Shown here: piece after piece, positions 36,336 to 48,078 of the stretch
How the letters are laid out: each line of letters starts with the position of its first letter
Position numbering within the stretch: the first letter of the stretch is position 1
Origin: Bradyrhizobium diazoefficiens
GTDB lineage: Bacteria > Pseudomonadota > Alphaproteobacteria > Rhizobiales > Xanthobacteraceae
Assembly (NCBI RefSeq): GCF_018131015.1
Contig: NZ_JAFCJJ010000008.1
Location: 205,401-269,400, forward strand
Length of the DNA stretch: 64,000 bases
Reading direction: 5' to 3'
Notes under the pieces: model-generated
The model's input: only the letters and a program-made list of their open reading frames with translations
Database searches by the model: none
Told to the model about the DNA's origin: nothing
Made by a program: the position numbers and the translations under genes

Positions 36336-36631
36336 AGAAGTCCTGGAAACCCGGTCTGGTGCGGTCTCGAGCTAGAGGGACCGCAAATTGAGCCCGCCAT
36401 GGTCATGACGGCCGGCCAAGCGCCACGCCGCGCCCGAACCGGGGCCGGACAATAGCGTTTTGTCGTCCCGAAACAACCTCTTGCCCCCAGCCTTTTGCAT
36501 TCCGGGCGATCCGGGGCCGAGCCGGAGCGATTTAAAAAACATAATATAAATCAAACAGATACCACTGAATTTAAAAGCGCAATACCAGCGCCTCTCATCC
36601 AATGTGAGAACGACAGAGCGGGAAATGCCGT
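36336..36631. other. 296-base intergenic region with AT-rich patch; no gene
   Basis: No coding frame is convincing. Bases about 36530-36596 are strikingly AT-rich (for example AACATAATATAAATCAAAC) against GC-rich surroundings. They may contain the plsX promoter or the end of the DUF177 transcript. The ribosomal L32 gene often found between DUF177 and plsX in other bacteria is not here. Confidence 0.55.
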
Positions 36632-37201
36632 CTATTGGCCCTTCTTCTTGTCCTGAAGCGCCTTCAGCGCTGCGAAGGGATGGTCCTCCGGGTTGGGGGC
36701 AACGACCTCTGCCTCGAACACGGCCCCCGGTTTTCGCGGATAGGGATCGATCGCCAGGAACAGGGCGTCGGTGGCAAGCCGGCCGAGATCGATGATGCCG
36801 CCCATGATCGCCTCCGGCGGATCGGCGACCTCGGGCGGCGCCTCGTCGTCCTGCCCCTCCTCGATCAGATCGGAAAGCCGTCGCGCCTCGGCTTCAGGCG
36901 CGAACATCAGGTCGATCTCCTCGTCGATCTCGTTCTCGACGGGATCGAGTGTGACGACGCAGGTCTGGCCGATTCGGGCTTGCACGCGGCCCGCGACATG
37001 GATCCGGCCGCCGCTCTTCGGCATCACGTCGAACTCGGCACGGGCCGACAGGATGTCGCGCAGCCCCGCGACCTCGGCCATCGCCTGCCGCTCCGCGACC
37101 GAGGCCTCGATCTCGCGATGCAGGCCAGTGTCAGGAATCTGCGCCACCGTGACGGGCACGCGCCACGGATCAGGTTCGGATCCGGCAGTCGGTCGGTTCA
37201 T
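36632..37201 (-). CDS. DUF177 (YceD-like) protein
   Basis: 189 residues. Matches the YceD/DUF177 family: WRVPVTVAQIPDTGLHREIEASVAERQAMAEVAGL at the start, then the central GGRIHVAGRVQARIGQTCVVTLDPVENEIDEEIDLMFAP with the conserved cysteine, and DGGIIDLG-like IMGGIIDLGRLATDALFLAIDPYPRKPGA. In other bacteria and plastids the family is linked to 23S rRNA accumulation (established). Start overlaps the stop of the CBP3-like gene by four bases (ATGA). The downstream neighbour is plsX, the usual genomic context. Confidence 0.88.
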   Translation of the reverse strand: MNRPTAGSEPDPWRVPVTVAQIPDTGLHREIEASVAERQAMAEVAGLRDILSARAEFDVMPKSGGRIHVAGRVQARIGQTCVVTLDPVENEIDEEIDLMFAPEAEARRLSDLIEEGQDDEAPPEVADPPEAIMGGIIDLGRLATDALFLAIDPYPRKPGAVFEAEVVAPNPEDHPFAALKALQDKKKGQ

Positions 37202-37749
37202 GGCGTCACATCCTTCGGTGGCGGCGGCGGAAAGCGGAAGGATCCCCGTAGCAGCGCGGCCTCGCCGGTCTGGCCGAGATCGGCCACGGCGGCCTGCGCG
37301 TAGGCTGCAAGCCTCCGCGCGGAATCGGGCTCGGCACCGTTCAAGATATTCTTGCAGATCGCCTGCGCCAGCGCCTCGCCGCCCTCCTCGATGGCACGGT
37401 CATAGGCCTGGGTGCGGCCATAAAAGGCCTCGCCGAAGGCCCGCATCCGCTTGGGCACGGTCTGGTCGCCAACACCCATCTCCCGCAGATTGTCGTCCAT
37501 GTCCTCACAGAAGCGGTCGAACAGGGCCTGCGACAGTTCCACCCCGCCCTGGACGGTCCGCAGCCGCCGCAGCAGCAGCCACAGATGCAGCAGCAGCAGG
37601 TCGAAACGGCCATTAACCGTGTCCGGCACGCCCAACTCCCGGTAAAATATGGGTTCTCGCGCCTGCGTCACGATCATGCCATAGATGGCCCCAATGGTGC
37701 CGGCCGGGGTTAGCCGGGGTTTCCTGAAGTGATTGAACGGCCAAAGCAT
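37198..37749 (-). CDS. ubiquinol-cytochrome c chaperone (CBP3/UQCC1) family protein
   Basis: 183 residues, helical. The CBP3 family core is visible: IYGMIVTQAREPIFYRELGVPDTVNGRFDLLLLHLWLLLRRL, then ELSQALFDRFCEDMDDNLREMGVGDQTVPKRMRAFGEAFYGRTQAYD. The mitochondrial homologues assist cytochrome b and bc1 complex assembly; a comparable role in the bacterium is inferred. Cotranscribed with DUF177 (four-base overlap). Its start is divergent from bamE, 98 bases apart, so one short region holds both promoters. Confidence 0.9.
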   Translation of the reverse strand: MLWPFNHFRKPRLTPAGTIGAIYGMIVTQAREPIFYRELGVPDTVNGRFDLLLLHLWLLLRRLRTVQGGVELSQALFDRFCEDMDDNLREMGVGDQTVPKRMRAFGEAFYGRTQAYDRAIEEGGEALAQAICKNILNGAEPDSARRLAAYAQAAVADLGQTGEAALLRGSFRFPPPPPKDVTP

Positions 37750-37847
37750 TGTGGTTTCCGCAAGCGGGCGCGCGCGAGTTGCATTCAGAGCCTCCGCCCG
37801 GTACTTCAGGGCCTCGCGCGACGCAAGGGGACGGAATCAGTTCCGCA

Positions 37848-38333
37848 ATGACGAAAACGAACCAGACCCGCCTGCGTGCCGACCGGCCGCGCGGCCTTCA
37901 TGCGTGCTGGCGCAGCCTGCGCATCCTCGCGGCCGCAGCCCTGGTTGGCGCCGCGCTCACGGGGTGCAGCGGCGAGCAATTCCAGAAGGGCTACATCCTG
38001 CCGCCCGGCGCGCTGGAGCAGATTCCGATCGGTGCGAGCCAGGACCAGGTCCTGATCGTGATGGGCACGCCTTCCACGGTCGCAACGCTGGACGGCGAGG
38101 TGTTTTACTACATCTCGCAGCGCTCGGAGCGCATGGTCGCCTTCATGAACCAGAAGGTCGTCGACCAGCGCGTCATCGCGATCTATTTCGACAAGACCCG
38201 GCGCGTGCGGCGGCTCGCGAATTACGGCCTGCAGGACGGCAAGATCTTCGACTTCATCAGCCGGACCACGCCGACCTCGGGCCAGGAGATGAACTACCTC
38301 ACGCCGATCTTCAAGCTGCTCAGCTTTAACTGA
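37848..38333 (+). CDS. bamE: outer membrane protein assembly factor BamE (SmpA/OmlA)
   Basis: 161 residues from the ATG at 37848. A lipoprotein signal is followed by the lipobox LTGC (in LVGAALTGCSG), so the mature protein is an outer-membrane lipoprotein. The BamE domain follows: ILPPGALEQIPIGASQDQVLIVMGTPSTVATLDGEVFYYISQ and FDKTRRVRRLANYGLQDGKIFDF. Part of the BAM complex that inserts beta-barrel proteins. A longer frame from 37749 lacks signal character and is rejected. Divergent from the CBP3-like gene, as in related bacteria (recalled). Confidence 0.92.
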   Translation: MTKTNQTRLRADRPRGLHACWRSLRILAAAALVGAALTGCSGEQFQKGYILPPGALEQIPIGASQDQVLIVMGTPSTVATLDGEVFYYISQRSERMVAFMNQKVVDQRVIAIYFDKTRRVRRLANYGLQDGKIFDFISRTTPTSGQEMNYLTPIFKLLSFN

Positions 38334-38450
38334 GCCTTCACACTGCGGCGTCCTGCCGCTGTCCGCGCGGCACTCGCCGTCGCGAGCGACTTGCCGTCGC
38401 GCGTCGCCTTCCCTACCCTTCCTGCAAAACAAGAAGCAGGGAGTGGATTC

Positions 38451-39452
38451 GTGACCAAGAAATTTCTGTCCCGTCGTCATGTGCTGGCCGGCGCTGCCGG
38501 TCTGTCGGCCGCAGCGATCCTGCCGCGGTCGAGCCTGGCAGACTGGAAGCCGACCGAAACTGTCCGCATCATCGTGCCGGCGGCGGCCGGCGGCTCGACC
38601 GACGTCATGGGCCGGCTGCTGGCCGCGCATCTGCAAACCGCCTGGGGACAGACCGCCGTTGTGGAGAACCGCTCCGGCGGCGGCGGCACGATCGGCACCG
38701 CCGAAGTGGTCCGCGCCAAGCCGGACGGCCACACCGTCCTGATCGGCAACCCCGGGCCCAACGCCATCGCCTACAGCATCTTCAAGAATCTCTCCTACAA
38801 GGCGGACCAGCTCCAGCCCGTCTCCAACATGATCCGGATCCCGAACATCGTCTCGGCGCATCCGAAGACCGGCATCAAGTCGGTCGCCGAGCTGGTCGCC
38901 TATCTCAAGGCCAATCCGGACAAGCTCAGCTACGCCTCGTCCGGTGTCGGCCAGAGCCCGCACCTCACCGGCGCCTGGTTCCTGCAGCTCACCGGGCTGA
39001 AGATGACGCACATCCCGTTCCGCGGCGCCGGCCCCGCGCTCCAGGCCGCACTCGCGGGCGACATCCAGATCCTGTTCGACAATCTCTATCCGAGCCTGCC
39101 GCAGGTGCAGAACGGCACGCTCAACGGCCTCTGCGTCACCACCACCGAACGCAGCGACCTCGCGCCGAACCTGCCGACCATGCGCGAGAGCGCGCCGGAG
39201 CTCGCCAATTTCGACGTCTCGTCATGGTTCTCGGTTTTCCTGCCGAAGGGCGTTCCCGCCGCCGTGCTCGAAGCGCTGAATCTCCAGGTGAAGGCGATGC
39301 TCGAACGCGACGACATCAGGAAGAACATCGCCGCCATGGGCGCCCGCCCCGACTACGGCACGCCGCAGCAGTTCTCCGACTTCGTGGACGCCGAGACCAG
39401 GAAGTTCGCCGGCATCATCCAGAAGGAAGGCCTGCAGATGGACGTGCAGTAG
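38451..39452 (+). CDS. tripartite tricarboxylate transporter (TctC/Bug) substrate-binding protein
   Basis: 333 residues from GTG at 38451, preceded by AGGGAG. The N-terminus SRRHVLAGAAGLSAAAILPRSSLA is a Tat-type signal (twin arginine), as often found in Bug proteins. The fold features are ETVRIIVPAAAGGSTDVMGRLLAAHLQ, VVENRSGGGGTIGTAEVVRAKPDGHTVL, YASSGVGQSPHLTGAWFLQLTG and HIPFRGAGPALQAALAGDIQILFDN, all Bug family signatures. It would bind an organic acid in the periplasm. No TctA/TctB membrane partners are adjacent, as is common for orphan Bug proteins. The 3' end overlaps a small convergent gene by 38 bases. Confidence 0.92.
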   Translation: MTKKFLSRRHVLAGAAGLSAAAILPRSSLADWKPTETVRIIVPAAAGGSTDVMGRLLAAHLQTAWGQTAVVENRSGGGGTIGTAEVVRAKPDGHTVLIGNPGPNAIAYSIFKNLSYKADQLQPVSNMIRIPNIVSAHPKTGIKSVAELVAYLKANPDKLSYASSGVGQSPHLTGAWFLQLTGLKMTHIPFRGAGPALQAALAGDIQILFDNLYPSLPQVQNGTLNGLCVTTTERSDLAPNLPTMRESAPELANFDVSSWFSVFLPKGVPAAVLEALNLQVKAMLERDDIRKNIAAMGARPDYGTPQQFSDFVDAETRKFAGIIQKEGLQMDVQ

Positions 39453-39648
39453 GCGCGTTCTCCTGCGGAGCCGGCGACTTGAACCAGTTGAAGGCAAGCA
39501 GGACCGCTGCCGTAAGCACCACCGCCAGCACGGTCCGCGGCTGAAGCGAGCCGCGGGCCGCTTGGCTCCTGCCGCAGCTCGGACAGACCGTGAGACCCAT
39601 CAGCATCTCGCTGCCGCATTGATTGCATTTGGTCGTCTCGAACTTCAT
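39415..39648 (-). CDS. small zinc-ribbon membrane protein
   Basis: 77 residues. Two CxxC pairs, KCNQCGS and VCPSCGR, form a zinc ribbon at the N-terminus, followed by a single membrane helix (TVLAVVLTAAVLLAFNWF) and a short polar tail. No named function. It overlaps the end of the TctC gene on the other strand by 38 bases, and the hppA terminator lies 34 bases upstream of its start. Codon use looks real and the domain order is coherent. Confidence 0.68.
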   Translation of the reverse strand: MKFETTKCNQCGSEMLMGLTVCPSCGRSQAARGSLQPRTVLAVVLTAAVLLAFNWFKSPAPQENAPTARPSAGLPSG

Positions 39649-39675
39649 GGCTGCAGCCCGTTGAGAGAGGACAGC

Positions 39676-39710
39676 AAAAAACCCGCGGCTCTCGCCGCGG
39701 GTTTGTCGTT
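39676..39710 (-). terminator. rho-independent terminator for hppA
   Basis: Stem CCCGCGGC (39682-39689), loop TCTC, stem GCCGCGGG (39694-39701). On the minus strand the hairpin is followed by six T (A-run at 39676-39681), ideal for ending the hppA transcript; the plus side also has a short T-rich tail. Confidence 0.88.
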
Positions 39711-39727
39711 TGACGTGCGCACCGGGT

Positions 39728-41848
<2,121 letters not shown>

Positions 41849-42077
41849 GTGATTTTTTGCCTCAGATCCTTGATGTACCCCCGGCGCCTTTATTGTCCGC
41901 GATGCGGCACGGCGCCTTGATTTCGAACAAGGCTGCCCCTTGCCCCGAAGGGGCGGCCCCAGTCGGCGGCGACATTGCCAAAATCAAATTGACGGTGCAA
42001 CGCCGGAAGGGGCTGAAAAAGCCGATCTCAGCAAGTATTTAGGCCCGGCTCCGAGACCTTCCGGTTTGGCGCAATTT

Positions 42078-43076
42078 CTAGAAGTGACTGAAGGACTGCC
42101 GCTTCAACACCAATTCCCGGCCCTGCCCGTCCAGGAAGCGCGGCCGCCCGTCACCCTCGACGATGGTGCCGATCGCCGCGACGGCCACGCCTGCCGCCTG
42201 CCCTGCGGCTATCAGCGAATCGCTTCTCCCCGCCGGCGCGGTGCACAGCACCTCGTAGTCGTCGCCCCCTGCAAGCAGCGTCTCGATACCGGCCGCGCGG
42301 CTGGCGATCAGGCCCGCTACCGCGGGCGAGAGCGGCACGCTCGGTACATCGACAATGGCCGAGACGCCCGAGGCCGCACAGAGCTTTGCGAGATCGCCGG
42401 CGAGCCCGTCGGAGACGTCCATCGCTGCCGTCACATGGTCGCGCACCGCCCCGGCAAGCGCGTTGCGCGGTTGCGGCACGCGATAGCGCGAGACCAGGAA
42501 ATCCCGTGCCGCGGGATCGGACGCGAGCGCGCCGGCCAGTGCACCGCCCGTGAGCACGCCGAGACCAAGCGCGGCATCGCCGATCGTCCCCGTCACCAGG
42601 ATGCGGTCGCCCGGCTTGGCGCCGGTACGGCTGACCATCCGTCCCTTCGGCACGCGGCCGAAGGCGGTGATCGAGATCATTTGCGGGCCCGGCGTCGAAA
42701 CCGTGTCGCCGCCGAGCAACGGGCATGAGAAGGCTTTGGCGTCCTCGCCGAGCGCATCGGCGAACGGCCTCAGCCAGGAATCGTCCTTGCTGCGCAGCGC
42801 CAGCGTCAGCACGAAGCCGGCGGGCGCCGCACCCTTGGCGGCGAGGTCGGACAGGTTCACCCGCAGCGCCTTGCGCGCGATGGTGTCAGGGGGATCAGCG
42901 GCAAGATAATGCACGCCCTCGACCACGGCGTCGGTGGTAACGACGATGTCCTCGCCGGACGCGGACAGGATCGCGGCATCATCGACCAGCCCGAAAGCGC
43001 CGGGATCGGTCGCCAGCGGCTTGAAGTAGCGCGCGATGAGGGAGTCTTCGCCTGAGGGATTTTGCGGAGTGGTCAT
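42078..43076 (-). CDS. thiL: thiamine-monophosphate kinase
   Basis: 332 residues. Phosphorylates thiamine monophosphate to the diphosphate cofactor. Begins with SGEDSLIARYFKPLATDPGAFGLVDDAAIL, the ThiL N-terminal ATP/Mg site, continues with VVTTDAVVEGVHY, LRVNLSDLAAKGAAP, LGGDTVSTPGPQMISITAFG and MDVSDGLAGDLAKL. GDDYEVLCTAP near the end is the nucleotide-binding motif. It is the last gene of the glyA-nrdR-rib-nusB run, separated from nusB by 138 bases that contain a palindromic repeat. Confidence 0.95.
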   Translation of the reverse strand: MTTPQNPSGEDSLIARYFKPLATDPGAFGLVDDAAILSASGEDIVVTTDAVVEGVHYLAADPPDTIARKALRVNLSDLAAKGAAPAGFVLTLALRSKDDSWLRPFADALGEDAKAFSCPLLGGDTVSTPGPQMISITAFGRVPKGRMVSRTGAKPGDRILVTGTIGDAALGLGVLTGGALAGALASDPAARDFLVSRYRVPQPRNALAGAVRDHVTAAMDVSDGLAGDLAKLCAASGVSAIVDVPSVPLSPAVAGLIASRAAGIETLLAGGDDYEVLCTAPAGRSDSLIAAGQAAGVAVAAIGTIVEGDGRPRFLDGQGRELVLKRQSFSHF

Positions 43077-43099
43077 CGATGTCAGCCCTACACTCCGCG

Positions 43100-43203
43100 G
43101 TCATCGCCCGGCTTGACCGGGCGATCCAGTACGCCGAGACGCCTGAAATCAACTACCGCTGCCGCGGCGTACTGGATCACCCGCTTTCGCGGGTGATGAC
43201 AGC
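43100..43203. repeat. intergenic palindromic repeat, copy 2
   Basis: Bases 43100-43131 are identical to 2348-2379. The element is closed by a complementary half at 43170-43200 (TACTGGATCACCCG, then a GCTTTCGC loop region and GGGTGATGAC), so about 100 bases can fold as one long imperfect hairpin between nusB and thiL. Two inner hairpins are also possible. It may influence message stability inside the operon. Confidence 0.8.
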
Positions 43204-43214
43204 GGAATGCGTGA

Positions 43215-43712
43215 CTACCCCCGCCCGAACTCGTCGCCGCGGAACTGACGGCCGATCTGGTCGAGCACGGCGTTGACCATGCCGGTCTCCTCGCGATCGA
43301 CGAAGGCGTTGGCGACATCGACATATTCGGAGACCACGACGCGGCCCGGCACGTCCTTGCGGTGCTGCAGCTCGTAGGCCCCTGCCCGCAGCACGGCGCG
43401 CAGAATCGCCTCGATCCGCTTCAGCGGCCAGCCCTTGGACAAGGCCTCGTCGATCAGGGGATCGAGCTTCTTCTGGTCGCGCACCACGCCGGAGACGACG
43501 TCGCGAAAGAAGGCGGCTTCGGCCGGCAGGTAGGTTTCGCCCTCGACCTCGTTGCCGAGCCAGTGGCTTTCGAATTCGGCGAAGATGTCGTTGATGCCGG
43601 CGCCGGCGATATCCATCTGGTACAGCGCCTGGACGGCGGCGAGCCGCGCCGCACCGCGACGGTTCGCTTTCTTCTCCGCAGCGCCCGGCTGCTTCTTGTT
43701 GTTGTCAGCCAT
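43215..43712 (-). CDS. nusB: transcription antitermination factor NusB
   Basis: 165 residues from MADNNKKQPGAAEKKANRRGAARLAAVQALYQMDIAG. A longer frame from 43775 lies over ribH and is rejected. The helical NusB fold is clear: FRDVVSGVVRDQKKLDPLIDEAL, WPLKRIEAILRAVLRAGAYELQHRKDVPGRVVVSEYVDVANAF and GMVNAVLDQIGRQFR. Binds boxA RNA with NusE to support rRNA antitermination. Head-to-tail after ribH with a four-base gap. Confidence 0.94.
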   Translation of the reverse strand: MADNNKKQPGAAEKKANRRGAARLAAVQALYQMDIAGAGINDIFAEFESHWLGNEVEGETYLPAEAAFFRDVVSGVVRDQKKLDPLIDEALSKGWPLKRIEAILRAVLRAGAYELQHRKDVPGRVVVSEYVDVANAFVDREETGMVNAVLDQIGRQFRGDEFGRG

Positions 43713-43716
43713 GACG

Positions 43717-44208
43717 CTAGGTCCGCGCCAGGCGGCGCTTGATGCGCAGCATCGCAAGTGCCGCGCGCGCGGCATCGCCGCCCTTGTCGAGCTCGCTGGC
43801 GCGCGCCCGCGCCCAGGCCTGCGCCTCGGTGTTGACGGTCAGGATGCCGTTACCGAGCGGCAGCTTTCGCGCCACCGCCAGGTCCATCAACGCGCGTGAG
43901 GATTCCTGCGACACGATCTCGAAATGGATGGTGTCGCCACGGATCACGCAGCCGAGCGCGATCACGGCATCATAGGGCTTGCCGTTTGCCGCCGCGGCAT
44001 CGACGGCGATCGCCACCGCGGCCGGGATCTCCAGCGCGCCGGGAACCGTGATGACGTCATGGGAGAGGCCAGCGGCCTTCAGCTCGGCCACCGCGCCGTC
44101 CAGCAGCGCGTCCTGGAGATCGTCATAGAACCGCGCCTCGACAATCAGCGCGCGTGCGCCCGCGATGTCGGTCTGGTCCTTCAGGGGTGCGCGCCGCGCG
44201 TCTGCCAT
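43717..44208 (-). CDS. ribH: 6,7-dimethyl-8-ribityllumazine synthase
   Basis: 163 residues from the ATG at 44208 (a TTG at 44214 is less likely). Condenses 5-amino-6-ribitylaminouracil with 3,4-dihydroxybutanone phosphate. Signatures: [66 protein letters not shown] with the catalytic histidine, and [17 protein letters not shown]. Lies between ribE and nusB in a riboflavin run. Confidence 0.95.
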   Translation of the reverse strand: MADARRAPLKDQTDIAGARALIVEARFYDDLQDALLDGAVAELKAAGLSHDVITVPGALEIPAAVAIAVDAAAANGKPYDAVIALGCVIRGDTIHFEIVSQESSRALMDLAVARKLPLGNGILTVNTEAQAWARARASELDKGGDAARAALAMLRIKRRLART

Positions 44209-44271
44209 CGTCAAAATCCGTCAATTCTGGGTCGATCGCTATGTAGTCGCCGGCGGCGGTGAAGCCAAGTT

Positions 44272-44898
44272 TTAAACCGTCATTTCCGTCAGCCGCGCCG
44301 CATAGCGGGCCATCAGATCGACCTCGATATTAACCTCGTTGCCGGCGCGCCAGCCACCGATCGTGGTGACCGTCAGCGTGTGCGGGATGATCAGCACCGA
44401 AAAGGTCACGTCCTTCACCGTATTGATCGTGAGCGACACGCCATCGAGCGTGATCGAGCCCTTGGTGGCGATGAAGCGCGCCAGCTCACGCGTGGTCGAA
44501 AGCTCGAACCGCGCCATGTCGGGCAGGTCCTCGCGGCCGACGATGGTTGCGATCCCGTCGGCGTGGCCGGCGACGATATGGCCGCCGAGCTCGTCGCCGA
44601 TCTTGAGCGCGCGTTCCAGGTTAAGCCTGGTGCCGACCTTCCAGTGCCTCGCCGTGGTCAGCGCCAGCGTCTCGGCAGCGGCATCGACGTCGAACCAAGT
44701 CCTTTGAGCAGACCCTTTGCCGCCCTCGACGCCGGAGGCCACCACGGTCAGGCAGACGCCGTTGCAGGCGATCGAGGCGCCGTCGGCAATGGTGGTCTGA
44801 TCGTAGCGGCGGGCAATGCGCAGGCGGTGCAGCTGCCCCTGCGCCACCGGCGTCAGGCTGACGATCTCGCCGATATCGGTGACAATGCCGGTGAACAT
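44272..44898 (-). CDS. ribE: riboflavin synthase, alpha subunit
   Basis: 208 residues from MFTGIVTDIGEI, the invariant start of the family. Two lumazine-binding repeats: residues 1-95 with ADGASIACNGVCLTVVA, and residues about 98-195 with GDELGGHIVAGHADGIATI and KGSITLDGVSLTINTV. Dismutates two lumazine molecules to riboflavin. One base separates it from the ribD stop; 63 bases to ribH. A longer frame from 45093 belongs to the ribD shadow. Confidence 0.95.
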   Translation of the reverse strand: MFTGIVTDIGEIVSLTPVAQGQLHRLRIARRYDQTTIADGASIACNGVCLTVVASGVEGGKGSAQRTWFDVDAAAETLALTTARHWKVGTRLNLERALKIGDELGGHIVAGHADGIATIVGREDLPDMARFELSTTRELARFIATKGSITLDGVSLTINTVKDVTFSVLIIPHTLTVTTIGGWRAGNEVNIEVDLMARYAARLTEMTV

Positions 44899-44899
44899 G

Positions 44900-46048
44900 C
44901 TAGGCGCGTCCGTAGATGGTGAGAGTATCCCTGTCGAATGTCTCGCTAGCATGAACCCTGTAGGCCTGCGACTGCGTGATTTTCGACAGGGGCAATGCAT
45001 CGAGCGCATCCACCCCGTCGGCCCCGACCGCTTCCGCCCCGCGGAACAGCCAGACCTCGTCGACAAGATCGGAGGACACGAAGGACGCCGCAACGCGGCT
45101 GCCGCCCTCGACCATCAGCCGCGTGATGCCCTTCTCCGCCAGTGCATGCAGCACGGCCGGAAGATCGAGCCCGGGCGTCCCGCCCGGCGGTATGCGGATG
45201 ATCTGCGCCCCGGCCGCGCCAAGCCGCGTCACGGCTGCGGCTTCGGCCAGTTCGGAGGCCACCACCCAGAGCGGGGTCTCGCGCGCGGACTGCACCAGCT
45301 TGCTCGTGGCGGGAATGCGAAGGTTTTGGTCGAGCACCACGCGAACCGGCGAGTGCGCGCCCATCCCCGGCAGGCGGCAGGTGAGAAGCGGGTCATCCGC
45401 GAGCACGGTGCCGATGCCGACCAGGATGGCGTCGCTCCGGGCGCGCAGCAGGTGCACGCGGTCGCGCACCGCATCGCCGGTGATCGCGACCGGCTTGCCG
45501 CCGGCGGCGCCGATCTTGCCGTCGGGCGAGACCGCCAGCTTCAGGGTCACATGCGGGCGCCGGTCACGGATGCGGCGAAAATGCCCGGCGTGATCGAACG
45601 CGGCCTCGGCTGCGCAGAGGCCGACATCCACCGTGATGCCGGCGGCGCGCAGCCGCGCGTGACCCTGGCCGGCGACCTCCGGATTGGGATCCTCGATCGC
45701 CGCCACCACCCGCTTGATGCCGGCGGCGATCGCCGCATCGGCGCAGGGCGGCGACTTGCCGAAATGCGAGCACGGCTCGAGCGTGACATAGAGCGTGGCG
45801 CCGCGTGCCGCCTCGCCGGCGCGCCGCAGCGCCTCGGGCTCCGCATGCGGCCGTCCGCCGGCTTGCGTCCAGCCGCGGCCGACGATGACCCCGTCCTTGA
45901 CGATGACGGCGCCGACAGCCGGATTGGGCCAGGTGCGCCCCTGCCCGCGCCGGCCGAGCGCGAGCGCAAGCTGCATGAAGCGGCGATCGGCGTCCCTGGC
46001 CTCGCGGGCCTTCTGCGCGAACTGATCTTCCAGGATGCGGAAGATCAT
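44900..46048 (-). CDS. ribD: bifunctional diaminohydroxyphosphoribosylaminopyrimidine deaminase / 5-amino-6-(5-phosphoribosylamino)uracil reductase
   Basis: 382 residues. N-terminal cytidine-deaminase-like domain with the zinc ligands in [11 protein letters not shown] and [18 protein letters not shown]-terminal reductase domain ([62 protein letters not shown]) ends with [13 protein letters not shown]. Carries out two successive steps of riboflavin synthesis. The start overlaps the nrdR stop by four bases (ATGA). Confidence 0.95.
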   Translation of the reverse strand: MIFRILEDQFAQKAREARDADRRFMQLALALGRRGQGRTWPNPAVGAVIVKDGVIVGRGWTQAGGRPHAEPEALRRAGEAARGATLYVTLEPCSHFGKSPPCADAAIAAGIKRVVAAIEDPNPEVAGQGHARLRAAGITVDVGLCAAEAAFDHAGHFRRIRDRRPHVTLKLAVSPDGKIGAAGGKPVAITGDAVRDRVHLLRARSDAILVGIGTVLADDPLLTCRLPGMGAHSPVRVVLDQNLRIPATSKLVQSARETPLWVVASELAEAAAVTRLGAAGAQIIRIPPGGTPGLDLPAVLHALAEKGITRLMVEGGSRVAASFVSSDLVDEVWLFRGAEAVGADGVDALDALPLSKITQSQAYRVHASETFDRDTLTIYGRA

Positions 46049-46527
46049 TTGCGGATCGCGGCGAGCCGCGCTTCCTCCTCACCGGAGAGCTCGCCGAGCA
46101 CGTCGGCGAAATCCTTGGCCTCGCGGAAATTGCGGTAGACGGAGGCGAAGCGGACATAGGCGACATCGTCGAGCGTGCGCAGATGCTCCATCACGGTCTC
46201 GCCGATCACCTCGGAGGAAATCTCCGCCTCCCCGCCCGTCTCCAGCTCACGCACGATGGTCGAGACCATCTTCTCGACGCGCTCCGGCTCGACCTGCCGC
46301 TTGCGCAGGGAGATCTGAACCGAGCGCATCAGCTTGTCGCGGTCGAAGGGCACGCGGCGGCCGTTGCGCTTGACCACGGTGAGCTCGCGCAGCTGCACGC
46401 GCTCGAAGGTGGTGAAGCGGAAATTGCAGGCGACGCACACGCGCCGCCTGCGGATGACGGACGAATCCTCGGTCGGACGCGAGTCCTTTACCTGCGTATC
46501 GAGACTGTTGCAGTTCGGGCAGCGCAT
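46045..46527 (-). CDS. nrdR: transcriptional repressor NrdR
   Basis: 160 residues. Zinc finger with Cys3-Cys6 (MRCPNCNS) and Cys31-Cys34 ([14 protein letters not shown]), then an ATP-cone domain: [29 protein letters not shown] and [34 protein letters not shown]. Represses ribonucleotide reductase genes in a dATP/ATP-dependent way. Sits 15 bases after glyA and overlaps ribD, the usual alphaproteobacterial order. Confidence 0.96.
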   Translation of the reverse strand: MRCPNCNSLDTQVKDSRPTEDSSVIRRRRVCVACNFRFTTFERVQLRELTVVKRNGRRVPFDRDKLMRSVQISLRKRQVEPERVEKMVSTIVRELETGGEAEISSEVIGETVMEHLRTLDDVAYVRFASVYRNFREAKDFADVLGELSGEEEARLAAIRK

Positions 46528-46542
46528 CCGCGTGACTCAACC

Positions 46543-47841
46543 TTACTGGTAGATCGGGAACCGGTCGGTCAGTGCCTTGACCCGCTCCTTGATCGCGGCT
46601 TCCACCAGCGGCGCCTTGCCGTCGGAGGACTGCGCGATCGCGTTCAGGACTTCGGCGATCATGCCGCCGACCTGCTGGAACTCGGCCACGCCGAAACCGC
46701 GCGTGGTCGCAGCCGGCGTGCCCAGGCGCAGGCCCGAGGTCACGAACGGCTTCTCCGGATCGAAGGGGATGCCGTTCTTGTTGCAGGTGATGGCGGCGCG
46801 GACCAGCGCCTTCTCCGAGACGTTGCCCTTGAGGCCCTTCGGCCGGAGGTCAACCAGCATCAGATGGTTGTCGGTGCCGCCGGACACGATGTCCAGCCCA
46901 TGGCCCTTCAGCGTCTCGGCGAGCGCCTTGGCGTTCTCGACCACGTTCTTCGCATAGACCTTGAAGTCCGGCCGCAGCGCCTCGCCGAAGGCAACCGCCT
47001 TGGCCGCGATCACATGCATCAGCGGGCCGCCCTGCAGGCCCGGGAAGATCGCCGAGTTGAGCTTCTTGGCGAGCGCCTCGTCATTGCTCAGGATCAGGCC
47101 GCCGCGCGGACCGCGCAGCGACTTGTGCGTCGTGGTGGTGGTGACATGCGCGTAAGGTACCGGTGAGGCATGCACACCGCCGGCGACGAGACCGGCGAAG
47201 TGCGCCATGTCGACCAGCAGATAGGCTCCGACGCTGTCGGCGATCTCGCGAAAACGCTTGAAATCCCAGGCGCGCGAATAGGCCGAGCCGCCGGCGATGA
47301 TCAGCTTCGGCCTGATCTCCTCGGCCTGCTTCTGGACCGCATCCATGTCGATGATCTGGTCCTCGCGACGCACGGTGTAGTGCGCGGCCTTGAACCACTT
47401 GCCGCTCATGTTGACGGGCGAGCCGTGGGTGAGATGGCCGCCGGCCGCGAGGTCGAGGCCCATGAAGGTGTCGCCGGGCTGCAGCAGCGCCAGGAACACG
47501 GCCTGGTTCATCTGGCTGCCGGAGTTCGGCTGCACGTTGGCGAAGTTGGCGCCGAACAGCTTCTTGGCGCGATCGATCGCGAGGTTCTCGGCGACGTCGA
47601 CCCACTCACAACCGCCGTAGTAGCGCGCGCCCGGATAACCCTCCGCGTACTTGTTGGTCATCACCGAACCCTGCGCTTCCAGCACGGCCCGGCTGACGAT
47701 GTTCTCGGAGGCAATCAGCTCGACCTCATGGCGCTGCCGGCCGAGCTCGCCCTTGATGGCGGCGGCGATTTCCGGGTCGGCCTGGTCGAGCGAGGCGGTG
47801 AAAAACGAATCGGGCGCAGAGGCGGTTTTGGCGAGGGTCAT
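46543..47841 (-). CDS. glyA: serine hydroxymethyltransferase
   Basis: 432 residues. PLP-dependent interconversion of serine and glycine with tetrahydrofolate. Motifs: [84 protein letters not shown] and the PLP lysine in [17 protein letters not shown]. Likely first gene of the glyA-nrdR-ribD-ribE-ribH-nusB-thiL transcript. The upstream gap (47842-48078) holds no gene or obvious riboswitch. Confidence 0.97.
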   Translation of the reverse strand: MTLAKTASAPDSFFTASLDQADPEIAAAIKGELGRQRHEVELIASENIVSRAVLEAQGSVMTNKYAEGYPGARYYGGCEWVDVAENLAIDRAKKLFGANFANVQPNSGSQMNQAVFLALLQPGDTFMGLDLAAGGHLTHGSPVNMSGKWFKAAHYTVRREDQIIDMDAVQKQAEEIRPKLIIAGGSAYSRAWDFKRFREIADSVGAYLLVDMAHFAGLVAGGVHASPVPYAHVTTTTTHKSLRGPRGGLILSNDEALAKKLNSAIFPGLQGGPLMHVIAAKAVAFGEALRPDFKVYAKNVVENAKALAETLKGHGLDIVSGGTDNHLMLVDLRPKGLKGNVSEKALVRAAITCNKNGIPFDPEKPFVTSGLRLGTPAATTRGFGVAEFQQVGGMIAEVLNAIAQSSDGKAPLVEAAIKERVKALTDRFPIYQ

Positions 47842-48078
47842 CTTGCGAATATCTCCACCGCCGCGGCCTTTTGGCGGGCTACGGGCGGGTCTGGTGTGAC
47901 GATCGGAAGCGAGCGCGATCTACCACATCGCCCGCCCCCGGCCAAGCATTTGCGGGTCGGGCCTGAGATTTATGCAAGATATGGTGGGGATTGAAGGATT
48001 TTGGCGTTGGGGCGGCGCGATCAAACTGCCCATCCGGCGGGCCATCGGACATAGGGCCGATCTGAGTCCGAAATCCTG

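Noticed and set aside
36530..36596. AT-rich patch considered as a replication origin or insertion scar
   Set aside because: No DnaA-box cluster, repeats or target duplication seen; a promoter or transcript end is simpler.
47842..48078. Riboswitch search upstream of glyA and of the riboflavin genes
   Set aside because: No glycine, SAM-II or FMN riboswitch core could be recognised by eye in these gaps.
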